This document shows positions 1 through 11,867 of a stretch of 64,000 nt of DNA, one piece after another. Source of the stretch: Pseudophaeomoniella oleicola (taxonomy: Eukaryota > Ascomycota > Eurotiomycetes > Phaeomoniellales > Phaeomoniellaceae). The stretch's first letter is position 1, and each line of letters begins with the position of its first letter. Both the position numbers and the translations under genes were made by a program. Where the stretch lies: assembly GCA_003868215.1 (NCBI GenBank), contig QWDQ01000009.1:186001-250000 (forward strand), read 5' to 3'. Under the pieces are notes generated by a model, which was not told the DNA's origin, did not search any database, and saw only the letters and a list, made by a program, of their open reading frames with translations.

Positions 1-1195
1 CCGGCAATTTTCAGGGCGGACCCCCTCCACCCGGGCCGATGGGTGCTGGCCCAGCACCGGAATTCACGGGACCTCCCGGCTACGAGGCTACATTCTCTAG
101 GTCTGTAGAAGAGCATATTGAAGAGGATAGCACGATATTTGGAAAGATGTCTGGAGCGATCAGGCGTGCGCCAAGTCCGCAGCAATCGTACGACTGGGCG
201 TCAAAGAAAGTAGCAGCAGGAGTGGCTGCGGCGGGAGCTTTGGTCGGTGGAGCTCTCGGTTCCATCAACGAGGGTAGCAAGGAGGACTTCGAGGACCATG
301 AACGCTGGAGTGAAGAGGCCGAGAACCGAGATAGTGAGCGTCAACCGAAGCCGCCCAAGCGACGAGGCACAGCCCAAGAATTCTTCGAGGGCCAGGCTGA
401 TCTCACGAAAGAAACCACCAGCAACACGAAGCGCAAGAGTGTTGCCATTGTCGTTTCCGCATTAGAACATGACAGTGACGCCGGCAACGAAGTTGGCCAA
501 CATGCCGTAAGTCATGGTAACTGATTTTTCTGCAGCCTAGCCACTGACAGCCATAGTCAATCTTGTCACACCTTCCCCACCACATCGATCAATCATCTAC
601 CCGCGTTTTCGTTCTTATCTACTCCCCGGATCTCAGACAGCATCCGTTGAGTTCGGTGTCACCACCCAAGGCTCCTGGCTCGATGACTTCATCATTTTCC
701 AACATCGGTCACGAGGATGCTAGAACGCCAGGAGATATCCCACAAGCGGAGCTCTCGGAGCGGCTGGCAAACATCGATCCTAAACCTATCGATGATACAA
801 CTGCACTGTTCAAGACTTTGTACAACCAGTCCCTAGCCCTCGTAGAAAGTGAGACCATGATCTTGCCGTTCAGCACTCCCAATGGCCATCTGCATATACT
901 TCGAAGTTTAGCGCCGGAGACTGTCTACCTCCAAGAGTCGTTGTGTGGATCTAGGGGGGATGTCGTTGCACAATTGTCAGGCTGGGTCAAGCAGATTGCC
1001 GTCGTGGTGGGCGATGAAGGAGGTGTAGGTGGATTGATAGACAGCGAAGATGAGATTGCGCTGGGGAAGGAAAAGGCCAACGAGGAGAAATGGTGGCAAA
1101 CAGAAGAGAGGACTGGCCTGGGCAGAGGTGTTGCAGTAGTGGACAGTCTAAGAGTGGGTGAGGATTGGCGAAGGAGAGTTGGTGAGCATGATTGA
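1..1195 (+). CDS. Pex22-like peroxin, 5'-truncated by window edge
   Basis: Exons 1-506 and 557-1195, joined in phase 0 over a 50-nt GTAAGT...TAG intron. The frame is open to the window edge, so the true start lies upstream, although an ATG sits at 39. A small-residue hydrophobic stretch (AAGVAAAGALVGGAL), about 60 residues after that ATG, looks like a membrane or glycine-zipper segment. The rest alternates beta-like strands (SVAIVVSAL, RVFVLIYSPDL, QIAVVVGD) with acidic linkers, as in a Rossmann-like domain. In yeasts Pex22 anchors the ubiquitin-conjugating enzyme Pex4 at the peroxisome. The assignment rests on recall of a conserved ascomycete family called peroxin 22-like; function in this organism is inferred. 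The tail is acidic with WW and ends VGEHD. Confidence 0.55.
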
Positions 1196-1874
1196 TTCAT
1201 ATCACTATGATCAGCTAAGTATGCGCTCTTCCCAGCAACTGCTTGTTTTCGTAGCCTGACAACCTATTACGAGAAATGAATTTGGCTTATAAACACTATT
1301 GACTATTGCATACGAATGCTCTGTGCAATCCTAACGTAGCTGGCATTTTAGACATGTGTCTTCAGTGGTTGTCTTACATGGATGCCTCTGGTTTCATCTG
1401 CACTTCAGCCTCCATATAAATATGGTCAGATTCCCACTGATAGCTGCGAATATTACTTACCTTAAGAAACGTCGTGACACTGTTCTGAGTTTTATAGTGA
1501 TCCTTCTGTATCCTTCTGATTCAGTTCATCGGAGACAGTGATCACGTGACTGATATTTCCGCAACCAACTTCATAGCATGTTCACCCCACGAAATCAGTG
1601 AATATCACAAGGTATATGCAACAACCGCCCATCGTTTCATCCTAGAAGATCTATCCTCATCAGATTTGGAGATACCGAGCTACTTCAATTTCGTTTCTAA
1701 ATCTCCGAATCGGCACTCGTTCTGCCGGCGCATGGTCTCGAAATTAATCCATGTCGCGCTTCTCGATCTATCGAGCACTGGCTAACCCCGAAGGCTCAGC
1801 GGAGCTCTTCGACACTTTCGACTAACTTGAGTGTCATCGACACACTGTGATACCCAGAGATTTGTTTTGAGGTC
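1196..1874. other. Intergenic region, SPT20 5' side
   Basis: Nothing supported as coding. Short open frames at 1356-1541 and 1546-1785 lack splice partners or recognisable domains. The interval should hold the 3' UTR of the peroxin-like gene and the SPT20 promoter. Confidence 0.6.
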
Positions 1875-4668
1875 ATGGCGTCAGCTGTGGCCGCGAAACC
1901 AGTCCTCAGCCAGGTCAAATCAAAGCGGCCTCAACCTCCCGCCGGTCATATCTCGAAACCTGTGAATCCAACCTCATCACCCTCTGTTGCTTCAAAAAGG
2001 CTCCCGGGACAGAAGGGTCCGCCCCCGACTCCAACAGTTGCCACGAACGGCCTGAATGGGAATGTGGCGCGGAACAAACAACGTAAAGAACAGCCGCGGA
2101 ATGGCGAGGTCAAGACTTATCGTTCAATGCCGCGCGACAATGGCCTTGACAGAAGAGCGATGCGCAAAACCCCTAGTCCCTTGGGTGAGCATACTTAGAT
2201 GTAGTTCGAAGAGCAGTTGCTGACATTCTTCAGTTACTAAAGAGGAGCACATCCTTACTAAATACAAGGGTCAGCCTCCATCACTGATCATCCATCTTCA
2301 TCAGACTTATTTCCGGTTCGATCAACAAGATGGAAGCTTTAGCTATCAGTCGGAAATGCGATTTTTCATCGAACATCTACAGAAGCGCACAGTACCGCAT
2401 GATATTTTAGACGAACTCAAACAGAGCGGCGTTCGCTTTTATGATGGCTGGCTTATTGTCCGAGTGGTAGACCACAAATCTTCAGCAGCAGCTACAAGTA
2501 CATCATCTGCGTCCCCGTCCGATGATAAATCACCATTTTCTATTCATAATTACACCCCATACATTACCCCGTCGCCATGGGTTCCGTATCCTTCCATAGA
2601 CCAGCCAAAACCATCACCAAAACAGCCATCTCCTTCTGTGAAGTCAGAAACAAATGGCCTCAATAAAGAGAACCAAAACGGCGAGGGCTCGAAGAAACGC
2701 AACTTAGAGCCGAAGGTGTATCATGTCGCTCTTCGTCCCACGGCATTGTCTCAACATCAGGATGTAATCATTGATTCTATGACACCAGACCCAAAGGCTA
2801 CGAACAAAAACAAACAGCAGGTCGCTTCTAGAACACCTGGAACGGCTACGAGTGGTGCGCCTCCGACGCCGCTGTCTGCCGTGCCATCGACACCCACTCT
2901 TGATCGTGGCCATCTGGCAAAAAGGCAGAAGATGAAGGTAGAACCTAAAGATCTTCCAGAATACGAAGCTCGATTGGTTAATGCTACTGCTCCTCCGCTC
3001 TGGCTAGAGCCAGTCAGCAGCCTTGAAGAAGCAGAAAATCTTCTAGACTTCATGAAAGATCCGTTTTACGACGAAGAGCCTCCCTCACCTAAGGGCCGGA
3101 AACGAACTGTTGCTGAACTCGCAGCTGACGAAGCCATTGCCAAGGAAGAAGAACGCTTTATGCTCGTTATGGACGAGCGTCTGGCGCCAGGCGCAGGGGG
3201 AGCGAACGGTGGCGGTGCCGCTGGTGCTGATGGACCGACTGGCATACCTCTCTTCCAGCCACGGTTTGAGAAGTTCAATGCTCTTGAAACGATCAAAGCA
3301 CAGCACAAGGAAAACAAACGCCTCGAACACGAGAAGAAGGTTCAAGCGGACCACCAGAGAAGGGTTCAACAAGAACAAGTCGAAGAACAGAGACGGCAAC
3401 ATGAGCAGAATCAACAGAGTCGAGAAAGGGATCTACGTATCCGTCAACAGGCTGCTGCTCGCGCGGAGCAAGTCCGGCAAGCCCAACAGGCAGCCCAGCA
3501 ACAGCAGCTCGGCATGCAACAGCCCAATGGTGTTATACCTGCCATACAACATCAACAGCAAATGTTACAAGCCGCTCAGGCCCAACGGTCTTCACCTGTA
3601 GTCCGCACCATGAGCCCTCAGGTGGTGTCGTCTCCCGTCGTAGGCAATCTTTCACAACCAGGACACAGCGTGCCGATGAATGTCACAACCTCTAACCAAG
3701 GTGGAAGCCCGCCTCGCCCTGGCTCGGCCGTTCAACATGGCCATCCCGGTGTTCAAATGGCTAGAAATCCGAGCCAAGCAGGCAGAAGTCAACAAGGAAC
3801 ACCGCAAATGCCGCACGGCACCCCAAGCATCAGGCAAGCCACGCCAGTTATGCGTGCGCAGACCCCTAGTCAACGCATCAACGTTTCTAGCCCACACACG
3901 AACATGATGGCCGCAACGCCTCAAATGGCCCAAATGGGTATGGCGGCTACCCCACAGATGGCGGCAGCGCAAATGAGCGCCCAGCAAGCAATGATTCAGC
4001 AACGACAGCAGCAGATGCTCCAGCAACAGATGCAAGCACAGGGCCAGCAGATGAGTGCTAACGATCTGGCTCATTTCCAAGCTCAACAGCATGTACGCCA
4101 GCAACATCAACTCCTTGCACAACAGCAAATGATGCAACAGGTGCAAGGACAGCACCATTCGCCGCTTCCCAATGGAGGTCCGAATCAGCAGGCATACAAT
4201 GCTCAAGTTGCGCAAATGATGCGGCAACAAATGTCGCATGTACAGGGACACGGACAGGGCGGACAGGGCTCGCCTCAGCAACATGGTATGCCAATGCAAG
4301 CTAATCAGCAGCAGCGACCTCTAAGCCAAGGTGGTCCTACCAACACTGTGCTCCATCAACGCTTCCAGCATCATCGCAACACTCTGCTGCGACAGGTAGC
4401 ACAGTCGCAATACGGCGGGCAACCCAACCTGATTCCGCAACAACAATTGGAGGCCATCAACCAGAAGGCCACTCAAAATGCTAAGCGTGATGTGATGATG
4501 ATGCAACAAAGACATCAGCAACTGGCTATGCAGGGCATGCAGCAACAAGGCCAAAATCCTCAACAGCAAATGATGTTGAATCAACAAATGCAAGCACAGC
4601 TAATGGCTCAAATGCAAGCGCAGCAACAGCGGAACCAACAACAAATGGGCAACCAAAACCAGGGGTGA
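1875..4668 (+). CDS. SPT20: Spt20-type SAGA complex subunit
   Basis: Exons 1875-2184 and 2234-4668 (49-nt GTGAGC...CAG intron, phase 1) give 914 residues. After a basic proline-rich leader, the Spt20 domain starts near residue 105; RFFIEHLQKRTVPHDILDEL and RFYDGWLIVRVVDHKS are strongly conserved family motifs. A second conserved block (EYEARLVNATAPPLWLEPV) is followed by a charged helical segment, then about 430 residues dominated by Gln, Met, Ala and His with many QQQ and QAQ runs. Spt20 is a scaffold of the SAGA coactivator, needed for its integrity and for TBP recruitment at promoters. The long Q/M-rich tail is typical of filamentous fungal orthologues and resembles low-complexity activation regions. 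Confidence 0.9.
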
Positions 4669-5982
4669 AACTTGAGGATGTAGAGTACGGTCTCCACATT
4701 GGCGTTTTCAGGGAACATTGTTTGAATTCAGGGGGCGGCTAGCATTGGAGCGCAGAGGCAATGGGGGTGGCATAAGGAGCAACAGCAAGCAGGATACCCT
4801 TGTCAAAGATTGGGAAGTATTTTCACTGGTGTTAAACAGGGCGAGGTAGAAGAACCTCATCAATCAAGGAGTCTGGAACTTGACCATGAGAATATTTTCT
4901 CTCTTCGTTTTGGAATAGCATTTGCAAACCAACATTGCAATACACATCAGAATAAACCTTCTTCGCATCCAACGGGACATTTTGCAATGAGTAGAACAAA
5001 TCAGTAAACGGGGTTTGATCTTGGTACTACACAACCATACACGTACGTCTTTTACAATAGCTTTTATGAATCATTTCCCCCCCCCTCCCCGAACCTTGGT
5101 TATAATCACTCCTGCACATTGATATCAAAACCTACCAACCAATCTAATTCACTCGCAAGGAATTCTCTTGTCTCTCTCTATGTGTACCTAGGTACCTAGG
5201 CACCTACCTACCTTGTCTACAACACCTAGGCGTATATATGTATATAGGTTTGATTTGATTACCTTAGAGTCTTCTCAGGAGGACTGGCCGACCGACCGAC
5301 CGACCGAGTGACAGAACGACCGAGCGAACCCTCGGAAATACAAGAAAAAGCCAAGGCAGGTTAAGCATTGACTAATTACTGCCTAGGTACCTTGATTAGA
5401 TAAGGTAGGTAGGTATGTACCGGGATGTACGTACGTAAGATGAGGTGAGATGGAAGATAGCAGCTTGGAAAGATGAGGTGATGCGGGAATGGGGGAATGG
5501 AGGGGTCGGTCAGACTAAGACCCAAGGAACCCCAGATCCATGCTTAATGTGTACGGTACGCCGCTTAATGTATGCATGTATCTATCTTACTTTTACTTTT
5601 CTCACCTATCAAGCGAAGCGAGGCTTGACTGGACTTGGGCTCGGGCTTGCTACCTCGCTAGGTAGGGAGGTAATAAGTATATGTGCTTAATTGATGATGA
5701 TGCGAGATAAGGCAAGGATGTGATATAGTATAAGGTAAAAACCTAACGTTTTGGGTCGTTTGTCGATATCGGCGCGAGATTCTTTTTCCTTGCTTTCTTC
5801 TTCTTCTTCTGTCGTTCACATGTTTCTGTATTTAACGTCTGTTGTCAATGTGGTGATATATTTCTGTTTTCCTGCGATCTTGTGACAGATTGCGTCGCTC
5901 ACCGCCGTCGCCGCAGCCAGCCAGCCAGCAGCAGCAGGGGCGTAAAATCGACAGACAGTCCTTTCGATAGATAAGAAGCGAA
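4669..5982. other. Intergenic, low-complexity TAGGTA/GACC DNA
   Basis: No supported gene. It contains a C-run near 5079-5087, TACCTAGG palindromic blocks at 5185-5200 and 5382-5420, a GACC tandem run at 5287-5308, and CT-rich DNA at 5780-5812 before the permease start. Confidence 0.6.
5287..5308. repeat. (GACC)n microsatellite
   Basis: About five tandem GACC units read directly in the intergenic region downstream of SPT20; followed by imperfect copies to about 5325. Confidence 0.85.
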
Positions 5983-7989
5983 ATGGAGTCCAAAGAAATA
6001 CCCGTCCGAGAAATTGTCGGAGAGGACGGAGGTTGGGGAGAGACGAGGCAAGATGTCGCAGATATGCAGCGGTTGGGGAAAAAGCAAGAGTTCAAGGTAA
6101 GGAAGACGCGAAGGATAGTAGAAAGCTTTCGAGAGAAAGAGAGGGCGATGCTAACGGTGGACTTTGTAGCGTAACTTCGGATTCCTGGCCACCCTTGGCT
6201 TTGTGAGTGCTGTACACGCAGGGATACGAGGCTCGTTCGACTGACCAAGCTATGGGTTTCAATCTACATGGCAACGTGGGAGTTCGTTCTAGTGTACGTA
6301 CCTACCTATTAGGCGGCGTGGCTCCTGGAGGCCAGCTGGTTGACTGTATAGGTCACTTTCAACTGGGTTCATTGACGGAGGGTTTGCTGGCCTCTTTTGG
6401 ACATTTATCGGCACCGTGATCTGTTATGCGACCATAGTCGCGTCGCTGGCAGAGATGGAAAGGTGAGCACGCGAGATTGTCGGAACGGAAACTTGTCCAA
6501 GACATAAATTGATTGGTACAGCATGGCCCCAACAAGTGGTGGACAGTACCATTGGGTCTCGGAATTTGCACCGGAGAAATACCAGAAGTTCCTCAGTTAC
6601 TCGGCTGGCAAGTTTCGCTTTCTGGGCCGCGTAGGTAAACACTTACGGTGATTCTAGGTTGGATGTCGACACTCGGTTGGCTGTCCAGCATGGCGTCTAG
6701 TGTGTTTGTCTGCGCTACACTGGTGGCCATTTGTGCCGAGGTGGTACGGCCAGACTTTGATTTCACCAATTGGCAGTATACACTACTCATGCTTGGTTTT
6801 CTTGTCATTACCATCGGCTTCAATACAGTCGGTGCGAAGACACTCCCGGCGTTGGAGACAGCGTCCTTATTTGGGCATATTCTCGGTTTCGTCGTCTTCT
6901 TCATCATCATCTGGGCTATGTGCACACCCCGAAATTCGGCGGCCGAGGTCTTTACCACGTTCGTCAACAATGGCGGGTGGAGTGACATGGGGACTGCATG
7001 CTTGGTCAGCCAGGTCAGCGTTATGTACTGCAATTTAGGGTCGGACAGCATTGTTCATATTTGTAGGTCGCGCTGATGTGAGAGAATTCGGCTTGCTGAT
7101 ACCTCAAAGCGGAAGAAGTCGAGAACGCATCTTTGATTGTGCCCCGTGCCATGTGGTGGTCATACGTTGTCAATGTCATATTTGGCATCCTCATGTTGAT
7201 CGGTAAGCTCCTCCATGGTCGTCGGACGCGGAAATATTGATTAGTCTCAGCGATGCTTTTCGGAGTTGGTTCTCTCGATGATGCTATCAATTCTGATGCG
7301 CCATACCTGGATTTGTTCCTCAACACTGGCTCTACTGGGGCTGCTCTCTTCCTGACGATTTTTCTCCTTATCTTGATCTTTGCGGGAAACATCACCACAC
7401 TTGCGACCGTTTCGAGAGAGTTGTGGGCGTTCTCGCGTGACAGAGGTTTCCCTTTCTCAAGATGGATCTCCAGGGTAAGTCCGTTGTTTTGGTGTGACGT
7501 GGGCGGGAGTATTGACTCTATCAGATGGATCGAAAGTACGATATCCCCTTCAATTCCGTCTACCTCTCGTCTGTCGGTTCCGCCATCTTGTGTCTGATCA
7601 ATCTGGGTTCAAACCTTGCTTTTAACATCATCGTGTCGCTGTCCCTCCTTGCTTTGCTATCAACTTATATGATCTCAATCGGCTGCGTTTTGCTCCGACG
7701 CATCAAGGGTAAACAGCTGCCGTATGCGAGATGGAGTCTCGGTAGGTGGGGTCTGCCGATCAATGCATTCGCCTTCTGCTATTCCGCCTTCGTTATTGTC
7801 TTCAGTTGCTTCCCCGTGTCGATACCCGTTGGCGTTAGCGATGCCAATTGGGCGCCTGCAGTGTGGGCCGGTGTGTTTCTTATCAGTATCGTCACATACT
7901 TCCTGCATGGACGGAAGCATTTCACCCCACCCGTGATGTTCGTCGAGGGGAAAAGGGCAGCGGGAGTTGGTGTTCAAGCTTCTGCATAA
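5983..7989 (+). CDS. APC-superfamily amino acid/GABA/choline-type permease
   Basis: Nine exons: 5983-6096, 6170-6202, 6250-6293, 6352-6462, 6522-6607, 6658-7062, 7110-7202, 7251-7474, 7525-7989; 524 residues, near the usual length. All phases agree. Family hallmarks are RNFGFLATLGF near residue 39, GGFAGLFWTFIGT, MAPTSGGQYHWVSEFAP (substrate loop), SEEVENASLIVPRAM and RELWAFSRDRGFP. About twelve hydrophobic segments are visible. Such proteins are plasma-membrane or vacuolar proton-coupled importers of amino acids, GABA, choline or polyamines; the substrate cannot be read from sequence. The fifth intron (6608-6657) uses a GC donor (GCAAGT), and the second acceptor is a weak AAG. The hydrophilic N-terminus ends QRLGKKQEFK, a usual pre-TM1 motif. 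Confidence 0.88.
6608..6657 (+). other. GC-AG intron in the permease gene
   Basis: The donor is GCAAGT and the acceptor TTCTAG. Joining here restores SYSAGWMSTLGW, the family-conserved sequence. The only in-frame GT alternative (from 6635) would leave a 23-nt intron, too short for fungal spliceosomes. Confidence 0.8.
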
Positions 7990-8983
7990 TCGTTGGAGAC
8001 GTTATAGATCAAAAGCACGTCTTATATCTGCCGTGCAGAGATATGATTAGCTGCCGCCACTCAACAAGAATGAAGCCTAAGTCCATATCAACTGGTAGTC
8101 GAGCTTGAGTGAATGTCGTCTGCCACTTCCTAGTATGACCACTATCTGACCGATCAATGTCCCTGAATAGCTGTTGCGTCTTACCTGTACATCCCGTGTT
8201 GAGCTGATGCAACCGTACACGGTGAGACAATGCCTCGAATCCACGCAACACGAATGTGATATATGATGTGCTGTCACTTGTCGCAGAGGATAGTCTCGGA
8301 GGTAAGTCACTGAATGCAAGCGAAATGTCAGGCTTGCTGGTGTTGGAATGTTGTCATTAGTGCTGGAATTGCTTTTATGTTGGATGTTGGATCATTGGAC
8401 TGTTGCAATAACCTTGCTCAACGAGCGGATCAGCTCAAAGGGTAGAGAGTGCGTAGGAGAGCATGAACCCTTTCACTTTGCTGGGTCTAGAGATATTATC
8501 TGATGTCCTGTAATATCAATCTCCGACTTGGTCAAGCAATAAAGAATAACAAGAAGCAGACCCGGTTGCTTTGAGATGACGTTGGCAGATCAGTGAGTGG
8601 TATTTGAGAAGCGATCCTGTCAGCTTTTATTTTAACATCTTACATACGACAGCTTTACTCCACCAATTGTAGTCAGCACGCCCTTCATATGACAGCTGTC
8701 ATGCTGCCATTGCATAGTAAGATCTTCGTATATTCAGGTAGTGATGGAAAATCCCATAGCAGCTCTTCGTCGCTCAATCTATCTCTTCCTTCCTCCTCAG
8801 GCTGGCGTCACTCGCAATGGTGGTTCCCCATCTGTTGCTTCAGTCAGATCCTGCACGCACGCAACTTTAGAAGACGAGATTTATATGCCTTGCCTGTTCA
8901 TCAAGCCTCACCTGAAAGTGACCTCGATCTTATTCCCGCCTTGAACCGCTACCGTCATCATAGGGTGACAAGATTCTTGCGCG
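7990..8983. other. Intergenic region
   Basis: No supported gene. Overlapping minus-strand frames at 8009-8319 are short, lack domains, and lie in likely 3' UTR. A CT-rich leader precedes the start at 8984. Confidence 0.5.
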
Positions 8984-10027
8984 ATGGCTAATTATGAAAC
9001 TGATCCTACGACAACAGATACGGCTTCATGGTTTACTTTGCCCTATGATATCCGCCACATAATTTACCAGATGGTACTACAGCCGGAATTCCCTCTCCAT
9101 CGCTGGGAGCATTATATGACCTGCACAGGCTGCAACCTCGATATCACTGGTACCAATGTTGCCAAATGCACCAGTATCCTACGATGTAATCGCCAGGTCT
9201 ATCATGAAGCGAGCCCCATTCTTCACAATATCGAACGTCAGATACAAGCTCTCCAAGATCCGAAAGGAAGCCTTTGGGGGAAACCGTGCAGCAACGAAGC
9301 TGGTCTCAACAGGCGATACAATGGCGTTCACAAGCTTACGCAGTTGGAGGCTCGCAAACTCAGGAGGCTTCGACTCGATGTTATATTCGCTGAAGTGAAA
9401 CCTGCGGCCAAAGAGAGTCAAATGGGAGGATCGCAACAGCATATTTGGAGCAATTTTGTAGGAGTTGCAGCGGGATGGGACATGGCAACGAATAACGTGT
9501 CTCCGATCCCTCCTATATTCGAGGAAGACATCTTACGCTCTGAAGTAAGACAGCTTGTTCGCGCGCTGAAATTCGAAGGCATGATCCGGAAGCTGGCCAT
9601 CAGGGTGCGAAGGTGGCCTCGATGGGACAGCCGAGAGACGGTGACGAACGAATCGGAGTACGCCAAAACCCCGAAGTGTTCAGTAGGCGATATGCTTGAG
9701 GTCTTTGGACCTCTCATAAACTTCGACCTAGACAGCGGCCAAGGAGTCGAGATCTGTGCGGAAGTTTGCTCAAAGAACACAGGGCACAATCCTGTAGCAG
9801 AATTCGTCAAAGAATTCAACGCGCGAAGATGTGAGTTTATACAGGTTTGCCATGAAAGTACACGAGGCGGCGGTGAAGACATTCCGAACACAGATCATCA
9901 AGAGGAGCGGAAGATGTCACGGCCACAGGAGGAAGGTGACAGAGAATCTGCTGCTGAGTGCAAGCATTTCAGCAGTGTATTTGGCACCGGGGATGAGCTT
10001 CTGGAGCATGGCAAGATCACTCATTGA
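8984..10027 (+). CDS. 2EXR/F-box-like protein of unknown function
   Basis: Single exon, 347 residues, starting MANYETDP in GCGATGG context. The N-terminal segment WFTLPYDIRHIIYQMVLQP followed by LRCNRQVYHEASPIL is the pattern of the 2EXR/F-box-like proteins greatly expanded in filamentous ascomycetes (LPxEIRxxIY then RQIYxEA). The middle has basic, amphipathic helices (LEARKLRRLRLDV). The last 70 residues are hydrophilic, with acidic and His/Cys residues, and are probably disordered. F-box members recruit substrates to SCF ubiquitin ligases, but no Skp1 binding can be shown here. A related protein lies 1.8 kb downstream. Confidence 0.65.
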   Translation: MANYETDPTTTDTASWFTLPYDIRHIIYQMVLQPEFPLHRWEHYMTCTGCNLDITGTNVAKCTSILRCNRQVYHEASPILHNIERQIQALQDPKGSLWGKPCSNEAGLNRRYNGVHKLTQLEARKLRRLRLDVIFAEVKPAAKESQMGGSQQHIWSNFVGVAAGWDMATNNVSPIPPIFEEDILRSEVRQLVRALKFEGMIRKLAIRVRRWPRWDSRETVTNESEYAKTPKCSVGDMLEVFGPLINFDLDSGQGVEICAEVCSKNTGHNPVAEFVKEFNARRCEFIQVCHESTRGGGEDIPNTDHQEERKMSRPQEEGDRESAAECKHFSSVFGTGDELLEHGKITH

Positions 10028-10549
10028 AGTCCTCGTTCAGCGGTGGAGGAATTTGTCCATTGATGTTCAGGCGTATATCTTTTCGTAGGATTGAGCCCTT
10101 CCGTACGACCAGACCCCCGCGACTTAAAGGGGGGGGGGAGGGGAGTCATCTTTGTTTGTCCTCATTGGAGCTGGTTCAATGGATCTTTGCTTTCTTCGTA
10201 TAATTCCTAAATGAACGAATATCGTCTCTGAGCATTATTGTTGAGCATTATTGTGAGGACTACATTTGCTGGGCGGGCGAGCGACTTTGGGTGCTGACAA
10301 GGATCGAATCTGCAAATAATATTGACCCTTTCGCTATCCACTCTGAAGACGTCCTTCTCTACATAAGCACCTCTGTTTGCTTTTCATCGTCTCAAAAGGA
10401 GTCACTGAGACTAAAGAGAGGCTTTGCCTGGTTGTTTGATATTTTTCTCTTCTTCTTTCTCTTTCTTTGCTTGGACCTATTACAGTAAATTGACATCGTA
10501 TTAGTCTTCTGGGGATCGCCCTTAGAGTTCTCGCCTGTCGGAACCTTGT
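10028..10549. other. Intergenic region
   Basis: A G-run at 10130-10138 and a CT-rich tract at 10440-10470 are the only features; no supported gene. Confidence 0.5.
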
Positions 10550-11139
10550 ATGAACACGTTGGTGGACAATATTCGACGAAACTACGACTTTTGCGCTTAC
10601 TATGCTACAGTCGGGGATTATCAGCAATATCAACATATGATCTACAGCCTTGTTTACGAAGATGTCGAGGCTGAAGCCTCTAGTCATGGGCCTAAGCCCT
10701 ATGTACCAGGGAAGGACAATTCCTGGATGCAGGAAGGATCCCGATACGCTCGATTCGCTCTATTCGTGTATGTGCAGTCACTCATCAGCCCTTTCTTTGG
10801 CATCACTACGCTGCACATGGAGAGTTATTGCTTGCCCTCACTTTGGTATCAACCTAGGTAGGTCTTGTTTTGCGTCACAATGTATCAACGCATCAATGTA
10901 CCAGATACTACCTTTCTTCATGATCCATCTTGTTCTCTCGCTTTAGCGATGTATGTCCCATGGCTACCAGCCCTGGACACCAGACTAGATCTTCAGCAAC
11001 CGGGGAAAAGCAACGAATAAATGCCCAAAATGGACTTCTGATCTCTCGCAAGTCTTTCAATTTTGGGCATGAGAGGTATCGTATCGAAAGATATCGTGTG
11101 CTTTTGGCCTTGGAGGCACAGAGATACCAAAGGCCGTAG
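10550..11139 (+). CDS. Orphan two-exon hypothetical protein
   Basis: Exons 10550-10857 and 10947-11139 would join in phase 2 across an 89-nt intron with donor GTAGGT and acceptor TTTAG, giving 166 residues. The first exon is rich in Tyr and aromatic residues (YDFCAYYATVGDYQQYQHM), the second is basic (RYRIERYRVLLALEAQRYQ). No domain is recognised. Support is only frame continuity over consensus splice sites. The ATG may be internal, because an acceptor-like TTAG lies just upstream at about 10524. It could be a lineage-specific gene or chance coding. Confidence 0.35.
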
Positions 11140-11867
11140 GAGCAGGGAGCAGTCCAGCAAAGCATACAAGATGCAGACATAGCTGTATACATTATTGCAG
11201 CCTATACGTTGTTGGTCGGACTGCTAGCGATGAGTCATGGCTAGACACCCATTTCTTCATGAACGGTGTCCGAAGATGGCATTCAATATTACGCCGCCAA
11301 TACTTTTGCGAGAGGATAGCAAACCCAAGACAAGGGCGCCGTTATAGTAAGACCAGATGCGTTAGGAATCGTGAGGTGATGGCGCCTTGGGTTTCGGATC
11401 TCAACCCTGTCAGCCATTCTGCCAGATGCAATACGACCAGGTCCGTCAATGATATCTCGATCACAAATGCCTCATGAAATCAAAATAGCTGTGAATTCGT
11501 CTAGCCAAACCTTATACCTTCAGACAAAAGGTTCAGACTTACACAGTTTCCATCGATGAAGGATGTTATATTGCGTATCCCTCCATGATTGGACAGGTTT
11601 GGAATCGAGATACGGTTGGTAACATGCCCTATTTCTTTCACCACTCATGCTTTCACGTCACTGTCGCACAAGGTCAAATTGCATGAGACAATTCCTACCT
11701 GGCTCTTCCTAATCTATATAAGGCCTTTCATTGCCGTTCTATCTTCTGCTTCCAGTTTCCAGTTTGCATGAGTCTATTTATATAACATATCGCTTTACTA
11801 ATTCGTATACACTTTGCATCTGCCTGAGAGTATTTGCACTGGAAGTCTTGCTTCTACCAAACCAACC
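11140..11867. other. Intergenic region
   Basis: No supported gene. A CT-rich, TATA-containing segment (CTATATAAGG near 11715) about 150 bp before the next start is a plausible core promoter. Confidence 0.5.

Noticed and set aside
3652-4299. 215-residue minus-strand open frame opposite SPT20
   Set aside because: Leu/His-rich product is simply the complement of the Gln/Met-rich repeat coding region.
6635-6657. GT-AG alternative for the permease fifth intron
   Set aside because: It would be only 23 nt long and insert residues absent from the family; the GC donor at 6608 explains the conserved sequence.
8420-8490. tRNA-like AGCTCAAAGGGTAGAG sequence
   Set aside because: Resembles a D-arm, but no anticodon arm, T-loop or acceptor stem pairs with it.
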